Source: Deltaproteobacteria bacterium RBG_16_54_18 (GTDB lineage: Bacteria; Desulfobacterota; B13-G15; RBG-16-54-18). From it: a DNA stretch of 6,079 nucleotides. The notes under the pieces were generated by a model, which had not been told where the DNA came from, made no database searches, and saw nothing but the letters and a program-made list of their open reading frames with translations. This document shows positions 1-5,831 of this stretch, in pieces (the first letter of the stretch is position 1; every line of letters starts with the position of its first letter). The stretch lies in NCBI GenBank assembly GCA_001797935.1, contig MGQT01000061.1, positions 372 through 6,450 of the forward strand, given 5' to 3'. The position numbers were made by a program, and so were the translations under genes.

Positions 1-2547
1 TTCCTTAATAACCTTCTCACTGATAAGCATGGAGTCTTCAAAGTTATAACCACCCCAGGGCATGAAGGCGACGAGGACATTGCGCCCCAAGGCCAATTCA
101 CCGAGTTCTGTCGAAGGACCGTCGGCGATCACCTCTTCTTTCGCTATGCGGTCACCTTTAGCCACGATCGGTTTCTGGTTGATGCAGGTTCCCTGATTTG
201 AACGTTGATATTTGATGAGATTGTAGATGTCCACGCCAACTCCCTTACCGTCCTCCTCTGCCTTGACGACGATGCGGGAGCCGTCCACGCCTTCTACAAT
301 GCCAGCTCTCTTGGCTACTACCGTGACCCCTGAATCCCGCGCTACTATTTGTTCCATGCCGGTGCCGATAAGCGGTGCCTCGGTGCGCAAAAGCGAGACT
401 GCCTGCCGTTGCATATTGGAACCCATGAGCGCACGGTTGGCATCATCGTTTTCTAGGAAGGGAACGAGGGAGCTGGCCACACTGACCAATTGTCGTGGAG
501 AGACATCCATATAGTCCACTTCCTCGGGTTTGACGATCACGAACTCGCCGGCTTTCCTGGCCGAGACCAACGGTGCGGTAAATCTTCCCTCTGCGTCGAT
601 GGGGGCGTTGGCCTGGGCGATCGTATACTTTTCTTCATCCAAGGCGAAGAGATACCCGATCGTGTCGGTAACCCGTCCGTTTTCTACCTTACGGTACGGC
701 GTTTCGATGAAGCCATACTCATTAACGCGCGCAAAGGTGCTGAGCGAGACAATTAATCCTATATTGGGACCTTCCGGGGTCTCGATGGGGCAAATCCTTC
801 CGTAGTGAGAGGGATGCACGTCCCTCACTTCAAAGCCGGCCCGCTCTCTGGTGAGCCCCCCGGGCCCCAGGGCGCTCAAACGCCGCTTATGGGTAATTTC
901 CGATAGAGGGTTGGTCTGATCCATGAATTGGGAAAGCTGACTGCTCCCGAAGAACTCACGCACCACCGCCGTTAACGGTTTCGAGTTAATGAGATCGTGA
1001 GGCATCAGCGTTTCTACCTCCTGAAGGCTCATCCGCTCCTTGATGGCCCTCTCGACCCTGACCAAACCGATGTGAAACTGGTTCTGCAGCAACTCTCCCA
1101 CCGTTCTTACCCGACGGTTGCCCAGGTGGTCGATATCGTCTATGCTCCCCCTACCTTCCTTCAGGCCGATGAGATATTTTACTACCTCCAATATATCATC
1201 ACGCCTCAGGGTGGTGACCTCTTGGGGGACATCAAGTCCTAATTTATGGTTGATCTTCATCCGTCCGACCTTGGAAAGATCATACCGCTCGGGGTCGAAG
1301 AAGAGGGAGGTAAACAAGGCCTTAGCTGTTTCTAAGGTGGGAGGATCTCCCGGGCGCAGGCGGCGATAGATCTCGATGCTGGCCTTTTCCCGCTCTTTTT
1401 GGGCAACGACAACCGGATCGGCACGGTGTATATGTTCCTTTTCGTCTTCAGACAGAACGATCTTGTCTGCCAAGAGAGTTTCCCGTATGGAGGGACTCCC
1501 CTTTACTTCTTCGAACAGGAGTACCTCAAATTCTTTAATCCCCCGCTCCCTGATCTCCGTAATCTTTTCTTCGGTCAGTTCTCGGTTGATTTCAACGATA
1601 ATCTCTCCCGTGGTAGGGTCCACGATATCTCGGGCGGTTACGCGTTCCACCAAGGTATCAGGCTCAACGGCGACCTCAGAAATTCCCGCAGCCGTTAGCT
1701 TTTGCATGATCCCTTCGGTAATCTTGCGGTTCTTTTTTATCAGGACTTCGTTGGTTGCCGGATCTACGATATCTGCCGTGGCCTTCTGGCCTATCATGTG
1801 ATTGTAAATCACCTTCTTATGAAATCCCACTGGATCGGCGAAGATCTGTTCTTTATGATAGAAGATATCCAAGAGGTTAATGGTAGAATAGCCAAGGGCC
1901 TTAAGAAAGACCGTTACCGGAATCTTTCTTCGTCTGTCGATACGGACGTAGAGGATATCTTTTTGGTCAAATTCGAGATCAATCCAAGAACCGCGATACG
2001 GAATGATCCGGGCAAAATAGAGGGGTCGTCCCATATGGGTTTTGGGTAGTTCTTGATCGAAGAAGACGCCGGGAGAGCGGTGCAGTTGACTGACGATCAC
2101 CCTTTCCGTACCATTGATGATAAAGGTGCCATTATCGGTCATAATCGGGACTTCGCCGAAATAGACTTCTTGTTCTTTAATGGCCTTTATCTGCCCCGTC
2201 TTGACCCCTTCTTGGACATCGTAGATGATGAGTTGAATAGTTACTCGCAGGGGGGCGGCATACGTTATTCCCTTCATCAGGGACTCGAGGACATCGTACT
2301 TAGGGCGTCCCAGCCGATATTTCACAAAGCGCAGTTCCACCGTTTCATAGAAGTCCTTGATAGGGAAGACCTGTTTAAATACCCCCTGTAAACCGGTTTC
2401 TGTCCGCTCTTCCGGCGGAACGTCTTTTTGGAGGAACTGTCCGTAAGACCGTAGCTGTATCTCGATGAGATTGGATATTTCCAGGATCTCTTTTATCTTG
2501 CCGTAGTCTTTCCTGAGCCTCCGACGATCTATAATCGAATGCGCCAT
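1..2547 (-). CDS. rpoB: DNA-directed RNA polymerase subunit beta, N-terminal 849 residues (3' end cut by window edge)
   Basis: Catalytic beta subunit of RNA polymerase; with beta' it forms the active-site cleft and binds the RNA-DNA hybrid. Translating 2547 down to 1 gives 849 uninterrupted codons beginning MAHSIIDRRRLRKDYGKI; the E. coli protein is 1342 aa, so about the last third lies outside. Recognisable segments: NGTERVIVSQLHRSPGVFF in the protrusion/N-terminal part; RIIPYRGSW and DILYVRIDRRRK before the lobe; a lobe region (about 259-343) with two related blocks; EIYRRLRPGD at 392-401; the rifampicin region from G534 with SSQLSQFMDQ, THKRR and SALGPGG; CPIETPEGPNIGL; and GGYNFEDSM at 832-840 near the active site. 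The ATG at 2547 is preceded by AGAGG with an 8-nt spacer. The lobe carries an extra acidic/basic stretch (about 363-388) compared with E. coli. The gene lies 131 nt after rplL, with a candidate attenuator in the gap. Identity is certain; only the C-terminus is unseen. Confidence 0.98.
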   Translation of the reverse strand, partial: MAHSIIDRRRLRKDYGKIKEILEISNLIEIQLRSYGQFLQKDVPPEERTETGLQGVFKQVFPIKDFYETVELRFVKYRLGRPKYDVLESLMKGITYAAPLRVTIQLIIYDVQEGVKTGQIKAIKEQEVYFGEVPIMTDNGTFIINGTERVIVSQLHRSPGVFFDQELPKTHMGRPLYFARIIPYRGSWIDLEFDQKDILYVRIDRRRKIPVTVFLKALGYSTINLLDIFYHKEQIFADPVGFHKKVIYNHMIGQKATADIVDPATNEVLIKKNRKITEGIMQKLTAAGISEVAVEPDTLVERVTARDIVDPTTGEIIVEINRELTEEKITEIRERGIKEFEVLLFEEVKGSPSIRETLLADKIVLSEDEKEHIHRADPVVVAQKEREKASIEIYRRLRPGDPPTLETAKALFTSLFFDPERYDLSKVGRMKINHKLGLDVPQEVTTLRRDDILEVVKYLIGLKEGRGSIDDIDHLGNRRVRTVGELLQNQFHIGLVRVERAIKERMSLQEVETLMPHDLINSKPLTAVVREFFGSSQLSQFMDQTNPLSEITHKRRLSALGPGGLTRERAGFEVRDVHPSHYGRICPIETPEGPNIGLIVSLSTFARVNEYGFIETPYRKVENGRVTDTIGYLFALDEEKYTIAQANAPIDAEGRFTAPLVSARKAGEFVIVKPEEVDYMDVSPRQLVSVASSLVPFLENDDANRALMGSNMQRQAVSLLRTEAPLIGTGMEQIVARDSGVTVVAKRAGIVEGVDGSRIVVKAEEDGKGVGVDIYNLIKYQRSNQGTCINQKPIVAKGDRIAKEEVIADGPSTELGELALGRNVLVAFMPWGGYNFEDSMLISEKVIKE

Positions 2548-2584
2548 ATATGAATCCTCTTTTATCTTACAACGAGGTGTAAAA

Positions 2585-2600
2585 AGGGACTCCTCTCCCT
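2585..2600 (-). terminator. Candidate weak intrinsic terminator/attenuator in the rplL-rpoB gap
   Basis: Read on the minus strand, AGGGA (2600-2596) can pair with TCCCT (2589-2585) around a 6-nt GAGGAG loop, and the T run continues to 2581. This gives a 5-bp, GC-leaning stem running into a short U tract, a minimal intrinsic-terminator shape. It sits after the rplL stop and 38 nt before the rpoB start. In E. coli a partial terminator between rplL and rpoB lowers polymerase-subunit expression relative to ribosomal proteins, and the position here is equivalent. The stem is short and the U run brief, so full termination is unlikely. Attenuation is inferred from shape and place, not shown. Confidence 0.42.
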
Positions 2601-2603
2601 ATT

Positions 2604-2620
2604 GACTGTTTCTTGCAGTC
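2604..2620 (-). other. Small hairpin just upstream of the candidate attenuator
   Basis: On the minus strand GACTG (2620-2616) and CAGTC (2608-2604) are perfect complements around a 7-nt CAAGAAA loop, three bases ahead of the candidate attenuator stem. No U run follows it directly. It could stack with the next hairpin, be an RNA-processing site as found in the E. coli rplL-rpoB spacer, or be chance. The short stem makes any role tentative. Confidence 0.3.
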
Positions 2621-2678
2621 ACGAATGTGTGAGAAGCCCCCTTCAATGGATATCAAATCCTTAAACCCTTGGACACCG

Positions 2679-3077
2679 CTATTTAATCTCTGTCGTTCCC
2701 CCAGCCTCCTCCAATTTCTGTTTTATCTTATCAGCATCCGCTTTTGCAATTTTTTCCTTTACCGCTTGGGGAACACCTTCCACCAGATCTTTGGCTTCTT
2801 TTAACCCGAGGTTGGTTACTTCCCGCACCGCCTTGATTACCTGTATCTTCTTGTCGGCTGCAAAACCGGTCAAGAAGATATCGAACTCGACCCTTTCCTC
2901 CTCGGCGGGCGCCGCAGCCGCGCCTGCCGATGCGCCGGCAGCAATCCCCATGGCCATCGGAGCCGCTGTCACCCCAAAACGGCTTTCTAATTCTTTAACC
3001 AATTCCGCTAACTCCAGTACCGTCATTTCCTCAATGTACTTGATCACGTCCTCTTTCGTCATCGTAGCTTTTGCCAT
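2679..3077 (-). CDS. rplL: 50S ribosomal protein L7/L12
   Basis: Acidic stalk protein of the large subunit; dimers bind the L10 tail and recruit EF-Tu, EF-G, IF2 and RF3 to the ribosome. The 132-aa product has the full family layout: an N-terminal dimerisation helix pair (about 1-37, starting MAKATMTKEDVIKYIEEM), an Ala/Gly-rich flexible hinge (about 38-58), and a C-terminal factor-binding domain (about 59-132) with the hallmark run VIKAVREVTNLGLKEAKDLV and a closing KLEEAGGTTEIK. E. coli L7/L12 is about 121 aa, and the extra length lies mostly in the hinge and N-terminus. The ATG at 3077 has a strong AAGGAGG site 10 nt upstream, fitting the multi-copy need for this protein. It follows rplJ by 57 nt and ends in TAG. 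Identity is certain. Confidence 0.98.
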   Translation of the reverse strand: MAKATMTKEDVIKYIEEMTVLELAELVKELESRFGVTAAPMAMGIAAGASAGAAAAPAEEERVEFDIFLTGFAADKKIQVIKAVREVTNLGLKEAKDLVEGVPQAVKEKIAKADADKIKQKLEEAGGTTEIK

Positions 3078-3087
3078 TTCCTTAATA

Positions 3088-3094
3088 CCTCCTT
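3088..3094 (-). promoter_or_regulatory. Strong Shine-Dalgarno site of rplL (AAGGAGG)
   Basis: The minus strand reads AAGGAGG, a full anti-16S match, 10 nt before the rplL ATG. A second purine run, AAGGA, lies directly next to the start codon. A strong site fits the several-fold excess of L7/L12 over other ribosomal proteins per ribosome. Confidence 0.8.
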
Positions 3095-3106
3095 AAGTCT
3101 TCTTGT

Positions 3107-3119
3107 GGGGAACCTCCCC
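3107..3119 (-). other. Compact GC hairpin between rplJ and rplL
   Basis: The minus strand reads GGGGA-GGT-TCCCC, a 5-bp stem with a 3-nt loop, between the rplJ stop (3135) and the rplL ribosome-binding site (3088-3094). It is not followed by a U run, so it is not a terminator. It might protect the 3' end of an rplJ message or tune rplL translation; both are inference. Confidence 0.35.
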
Positions 3120-3134
3120 GGTTGTTTTTTAGGT

Positions 3135-3650
3135 CTACGCTCTCGTTCTTTTTATCGCGTCCAATGTTGCCACCATGCCCTGAATTGGGTTATTGAGGGT
3201 CTGGACAAGACGGGTAGGCAGGGACTTTAATACCGACACCAGTCGAGCCAAAAGAACTTCTCTGCTCGGCAGGTTGGCAAGGGCCTTAATATCATGTGAC
3301 GTCATCACGGTACCGGTTACCATGCCCGCCTTGATCACCAGGGCAGGTTGCGTCTTGCTGAATTCCATCAATATCTTGACAGGCGCCACCGGATCTTCAT
3401 AGGCAAGGGCGATGGCAATGGGACCGACGAAGTATTCAGCAAGGAGTTCGATGTCGGTATCGTGCGAGGCACGTCGCAATAACGTGTTCTTTACCACTTT
3501 ATACTCCGCCGAACTCTTATTGAGCGAGCGACGCAGTTGCGTTATCTGTTCGACGTTCAAGCCGGTAAAGTCCGTCAAGATCGCAGACTTGGCATCTTTA
3601 AACTTTTCATGCAAATTTGCTACTGCTGCTTCTTTTTCTTTCCGTTGCAA
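3135..3650 (-). CDS. rplJ: 50S ribosomal protein L10 (TTG start)
   Basis: L10 anchors the L7/L12 stalk to 23S rRNA next to L11. The 171-aa product (E. coli 165) begins MQRKEKEAAVANLHEKF and has the RNA-binding N-terminal domain, with hallmark DFTGLNVEQITQLRR and YKVVKNTLLRRA. A C-terminal helix region (about 135-171, SVLKSLPTRLVQTLNNPI) is where L7/L12 dimers dock. The start codon is TTG at 3650-3648: a perfect AAGGAGG sits 8 nt upstream, the N-terminus then matches the family, and no in-frame ATG lies nearby. It is 31 nt downstream of rplA. In many bacteria L10 with L7/L12 represses its own mRNA through a leader before rplJ, and there is little room for one here. Identity is certain and the TTG start is well supported. 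Confidence 0.97.
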   Translation of the reverse strand: MQRKEKEAAVANLHEKFKDAKSAILTDFTGLNVEQITQLRRSLNKSSAEYKVVKNTLLRRASHDTDIELLAEYFVGPIAIALAYEDPVAPVKILMEFSKTQPALVIKAGMVTGTVMTSHDIKALANLPSREVLLARLVSVLKSLPTRLVQTLNNPIQGMVATLDAIKRTRA

Positions 3651-3658
3651 CCTACCGT

Positions 3659-3665
3659 CCTCCTT
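3659..3665 (-). promoter_or_regulatory. Shine-Dalgarno site that fixes the rplJ TTG start
   Basis: The minus strand reads AAGGAGG, with 8 nt between it and the TTG at 3650-3648. This optimal match and spacing is the main reason for accepting TTG as initiator, since rplJ has no ATG at the expected place. Confidence 0.82.
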
Positions 3666-3681
3666 AATTTTTATCGCTGCC

Positions 3682-4389
3682 CTACGCCTTCACGAAATTC
3701 CTGATCGTGAGGGGATCGACCTTGATGCCCGGGCCCATCGTTGTCGAGATGGCAAGCCCTTTTACATAGGTCCCCTTGCTGGAGGGAGGTTTTGCCCTGA
3801 GTACCGAGTCCAACAGGGTGAGGATATTTTCCCGCAATTTTTCTTGGCCGAAGGACACCTTTCCAACCGAAACGTGGAGAATTCCCGCTTTATCAACCTT
3901 AAATTCAACCTTGCCGGACTTGACATCCTGTACGGCCTTGCCAACGTCGAAGGTTACCGTCCCCACCTTGGGATTGGGCATCAACCCCCTTGGCCCCAAA
4001 ATTTTCCCTACTTTGCTAACAACCTTCATCATATCGGGTGTAGCAATTGCTCTATCGAAGTCTAGCCACCCCTGTGATATTTTTTCTACTAATTCTTCTC
4101 CCCCCACGTAATCAGTTCCTGCATCCCGCGCTTCTTTTTCCTTTTCTCCCTGGGCAAAAACCAGCACCTTGAGTTTCTTTCCCGTTCCATGGGGGAGGAT
4201 CACTGTCCCCCTGACCATTTGGTCAGGCTTTTTAGGGTCTATCCCGAGGCGAATGGCAACATCGATACTCTCATCGAAGCGCACGTAGGTTGTTGCGGGA
4301 AGGAGCTGTATGGCCTCTTCCAGGGAGTATCGCTTTTCTCCATCGACTTTGTTCTTTGCTTCTCTGTATTTTTTCCCAGCCGTACCCAT
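3682..4389 (-). CDS. rplA: 50S ribosomal protein L1
   Basis: L1 forms the mobile stalk at the ribosomal E site and helps release deacylated tRNA; in many bacteria it also represses translation of the L11-L1 mRNA. The 235-aa product is the usual length (E. coli 234). Hallmarks: KKYREAKNKVD at the N-terminus, FDESIDVAIRLGIDPKKPDQ with VRGTVILPHGTGK (about 38-71), the domain-II stretch KVGKILGPRGLMPNPKVGTVT, and a C-terminal KGTYVKGLAISTTMGPGIKVD. The ATG at 4389 follows the rplK stop by 11 nt, and its AAGGA ribosome-binding site overlaps the rplK TAA, so the two genes are probably translationally coupled, as expected for the equimolar L11/L1 pair. It ends in TAG 31 nt before rplJ. No unusual residues noted; identity is certain. 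Confidence 0.98.
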   Translation of the reverse strand: MGTAGKKYREAKNKVDGEKRYSLEEAIQLLPATTYVRFDESIDVAIRLGIDPKKPDQMVRGTVILPHGTGKKLKVLVFAQGEKEKEARDAGTDYVGGEELVEKISQGWLDFDRAIATPDMMKVVSKVGKILGPRGLMPNPKVGTVTFDVGKAVQDVKSGKVEFKVDKAGILHVSVGKVSFGQEKLRENILTLLDSVLRAKPPSSKGTYVKGLAISTTMGPGIKVDPLTIRNFVKA

Positions 4390-4400
4390 AGCACCTTTCC

Positions 4401-4829
4401 TTATACTATTTTTATTCCCATACTTCGTGCGGTTCCTTCGATAATCTTCATGGCAGCTTCAAGCGTATTGGCGTTGAGATCGGGCATTTTAATCTGGGCG
4501 ATATTTTTGATCTGCTCCTGCGTCATCTCTCCCACCTTGGTCCGGTTGGGTTCCCCGGACCCCTTAGCGATTTTAGCGGCCTGCTTTATGAGGACTGACG
4601 TAAGGGGGGTCTTCATGATAAAACTATATGTCCGGTCGGTATATACCGTGATGACAACCGGAATAATGCTGCCCTCTTGCCCTTTAGTTTTTTCGTTAAA
4701 GCCTTTGCAAAATTCCATAATATTGAGTCCGTATTGTCCCAGGGCGGGGCCTACCGGGGGGGAGGGAGTAGCCTGTCCGGCCGGTATCTGCAATTTAATT
4801 AAACCCGTTACTTCTTTTTTCTTAGCCAT
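4401..4829 (-). CDS. rplK: 50S ribosomal protein L11
   Basis: L11 binds the GTPase-associated region of 23S rRNA at the stalk base. It takes part in factor-dependent GTP hydrolysis and in RelA activation by uncharged tRNA. The 142-aa product matches the usual length. The N-terminal domain contains SPPVGPALGQYGLNIMEFCK, including the proline-rich helix (P22, P24, P25) associated with thiopeptide antibiotic binding in the family; these prolines are intact. The C-terminal rRNA-binding domain has SVLIKQAAKIAKGSGEPN, KVGEMT and a terminal AAMKIIEGTARSMGIKI. The ATG at 4829 is preceded by AGGAG with a short 5-nt spacer. The gene follows nusG by 15 nt, a common arrangement. Identity is certain. Confidence 0.98.
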   Translation of the reverse strand: MAKKKEVTGLIKLQIPAGQATPSPPVGPALGQYGLNIMEFCKGFNEKTKGQEGSIIPVVITVYTDRTYSFIMKTPLTSVLIKQAAKIAKGSGEPNRTKVGEMTQEQIKNIAQIKMPDLNANTLEAAMKIIEGTARSMGIKIV

Positions 4830-4844
4830 ACTGTCTCCTGCTGA

Positions 4845-5408
4845 TCAATTGTGTTCTATCTGAATAAAATCCAATTCAATTGGCGTTGACCTGCCGAAAA
4901 TACTAATGAGCACTTTAACTTTTCTCTTGTCGGCCCTTACCTCTTGTACCGTCCCCACAAAATTGGTGAAAGGCCCGTCAATTACCCGTACGCTCGCCCC
5001 CTCCTCGAAGGTGACCTTCGGTTTTGGGGCATAGGCGCCCTCGGTGATCTGGGTGATCAGGGTTTCCGCCTCTTTCTCGGATAAAGGAGTAGGATGGGTA
5101 CGACTGCCTGCGAATCCCGTTACTTTGGGCGTATCTTGTAATAAATGCCAGGTTTCATCGTTAAGCTCCATCTTAACCAGGATGTACCCAGGAAATATCT
5201 TACGGGTCGAGGTCTTCTTTTTGCCCTTTACCAACTCGATAACCGTCTCGGTAGGGACTAAGATTTCAGAGATAAATGTTCCCCGCACGTCTTTTTCCCC
5301 CGCTCGCTCTTTCTGCTCCTCAAATTTCCTAATTCTTTCTTCCAGCGTGGCCTTGACCTTATTTTCATATCCGGAGTAGGTATGGACGATATACCAATTT
5401 TGCGTCAT
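4845..5408 (-). CDS. nusG: Transcription termination/antitermination factor NusG
   Basis: NusG binds RNA polymerase through its N-terminal domain and modulates pausing. Its C-terminal KOW domain contacts either Rho or ribosomal protein S10, linking transcription to termination or translation. The 187-aa product (E. coli 181) begins MTQNWYIVHTYSGYENKVK, the family signature. The NGN domain spans about 1-122, including FPGYILVKMEL (72-82) and the PKVTGFAGS polymerase-binding stretch (94-102). The KOW domain spans about 136-185, with GPFTNFVGTVQEV and a closing FGRSTPIELDFIQIE. The ATG at 5408 has only a weak purine-rich GAGAGAGA tract upstream, so translation may depend partly on coupling to secE, which ends 34 nt earlier. 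It ends in TGA. No insertion domain is visible between NGN and KOW. Identity is certain. Confidence 0.98.
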   Translation of the reverse strand: MTQNWYIVHTYSGYENKVKATLEERIRKFEEQKERAGEKDVRGTFISEILVPTETVIELVKGKKKTSTRKIFPGYILVKMELNDETWHLLQDTPKVTGFAGSRTHPTPLSEKEAETLITQITEGAYAPKPKVTFEEGASVRVIDGPFTNFVGTVQEVRADKRKVKVLISIFGRSTPIELDFIQIEHN

Positions 5409-5442
5409 AGTAATAAATTCTCTCTCGTTCGGCTTCCTGTCT

Positions 5443-5628
5443 TTAACCCTTGAGGACTACCTTGATCAATTTGGAGAGTACTATATCTACGATTCCTAAA
5501 TAGAAGGCTACGATGAAAACGATGACCAACACGACTGACGCTCCCGCGAGCATCTCCTTTCGAGTAGGCCAGGTAACTCTTTTGAGTTCGAATTTTGTTT
5601 CTTTTAAGAATTGTATAATTTTTTTCAC
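5443..5628 (-). CDS. secE: Preprotein translocase subunit SecE (short form, GTG start)
   Basis: SecE is the essential small subunit of the SecYEG channel; it clamps SecY in the inner membrane. From the GTG at 5628 the product is 61 aa. It has an amphipathic cytoplasmic helix with the family hallmark ELKRVTWPTRKEM (about 14-26), then one hydrophobic transmembrane segment (about 28-51). This matches the minimal single-helix SecE of most bacteria; the three-helix E. coli form is longer. The frame stays open upstream to a TTG at 5679, giving 78 aa, but those 17 extra residues (rich in R, G, K) look unlike SecE N-termini and the TTG lacks a ribosome-binding site. GTG at 5628 has GAGGG 8 nt before it and yields MKKIIQFLKE, the familiar start. 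The gene lies between tRNA-Trp and nusG, its usual place. Product certain, start probable. Confidence 0.93.
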   Translation of the reverse strand: MKKIIQFLKETKFELKRVTWPTRKEMLAGASVVLVIVFIVAFYLGIVDIVLSKLIKVVLKG

Positions 5629-5636
5629 GTTATCCG

Positions 5637-5641
5637 CCCTC
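5637..5641 (-). promoter_or_regulatory. Shine-Dalgarno site supporting the secE GTG start
   Basis: The minus strand reads GAGGG, 8 nt before the GTG at 5628-5626, inside the purine-rich run AAGAACGAGGGCGG. The alternative TTG at 5679 has no comparable site upstream, so this motif decides between the 61-aa and 78-aa forms. Confidence 0.6.
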
Positions 5642-5704
5642 GTTCTTCCTTTCCAGGATTCTTGACCGCGTACAAGCAATTCGGAAAGAATAAACAGAAT
5701 TCAC

Positions 5705-5781
5705 TGGCAGGCCAGGAGGGATTTGAACCCCCACCCCCCGGATTTGGAGTCCGGTGCTCTAGCCGTTCGAGCTACTGGCCT
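5705..5781 (-). tRNA. trnW: tRNA-Trp (anticodon CCA), CCA tail encoded
   Basis: On the minus strand the sequence folds as a standard cloverleaf. The acceptor strands AGGCCAG and CTGGCCT pair over 7 bp. The D stem is GCTC/GAGC with a loop containing GG. The anticodon stem CCGGA/TCCGG encloses loop CTCCAAA, so the anticodon is CCA and reads UGG. A 5-nt variable loop GGGGT follows. The T stem GGGGG/CCCTC (one G-U) holds loop TTCAAAT, then discriminator G and an encoded CCA (5707-5705). Discriminator G is the bacterial tRNA-Trp identity base. It lies between rpmG and secE with no visible promoter of its own, so it is probably excised from the operon transcript by RNase P and 3' processing enzymes. 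Confidence 0.97.
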
Positions 5782-5793
5782 TAATTTTTGATT

Positions 5794-5813
5794 AGAAGGC
5801 GGTGAAACCTTCT
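5794..5813 (-). other. Hairpin between rpmG and tRNA-Trp
   Basis: On the minus strand AGAAGG (5813-5808) pairs perfectly with CCTTCT (5799-5794) around an 8-nt TTTCACCG loop, in the 50-nt spacer before the tRNA. No U run follows on either strand, so it is not an intrinsic terminator. It may be a processing or 3'-protecting element that helps separate the rpmG mRNA from the tRNA precursor; this is inferred from position. Confidence 0.4.
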
Positions 5814-5831
5814 CCCGACAAATCCCTCATC

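Noticed and set aside
227..2391. Several plus-strand open frames of 81-141 codons within the rpoB region
   Set aside because: All lie opposite a continuous 849-codon rpoB frame with clear conserved motifs; none has a recognisable domain.
2585..2600. The same inverted repeat as a plus-strand terminator
   Set aside because: On the plus strand the stem is followed by ATTGAC rather than a T run, and no plus-strand gene ends there. Only the minus-strand reading has terminator shape.
2548..2678. A separate promoter for rpoB in the rplL-rpoB gap
   Set aside because: TTGATA on the minus strand is a fair -35 box, but no TATAAT-like hexamer lies about 17 nt downstream. A TAAGAT near the rpoB ribosome-binding site lacks a -35 partner.
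2879..2960. Low-complexity GC-rich stretch as a possible repeat or insertion
   Set aside because: It encodes the Ala/Gly-rich hinge of L7/L12, which is normally low complexity.
3412..4065. A 217-codon open frame on the plus strand across rplJ and rplA
   Set aside because: It is fully antisense to two certain ribosomal protein genes, has no family resemblance, and arises from the codon composition of the opposite strand.
4830..4844. An L1 autoregulatory binding site before rplK
   Set aside because: The gap after nusG is only 15 nt and consists mostly of the ribosome-binding site; no structure could be supported by eye.
4189..4863. A 224-codon plus-strand open frame with hydrophobic stretches
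   Set aside because: It lies antisense to rplA, rplK and the nusG end. The apparent membrane-like segments are shadow translation of the L11 gene.
5629..5704. A promoter between tRNA-Trp and secE
   Set aside because: TTGCTT and TTGTAC occur on the minus strand, but no plausible -10 sequence follows at suitable spacing.
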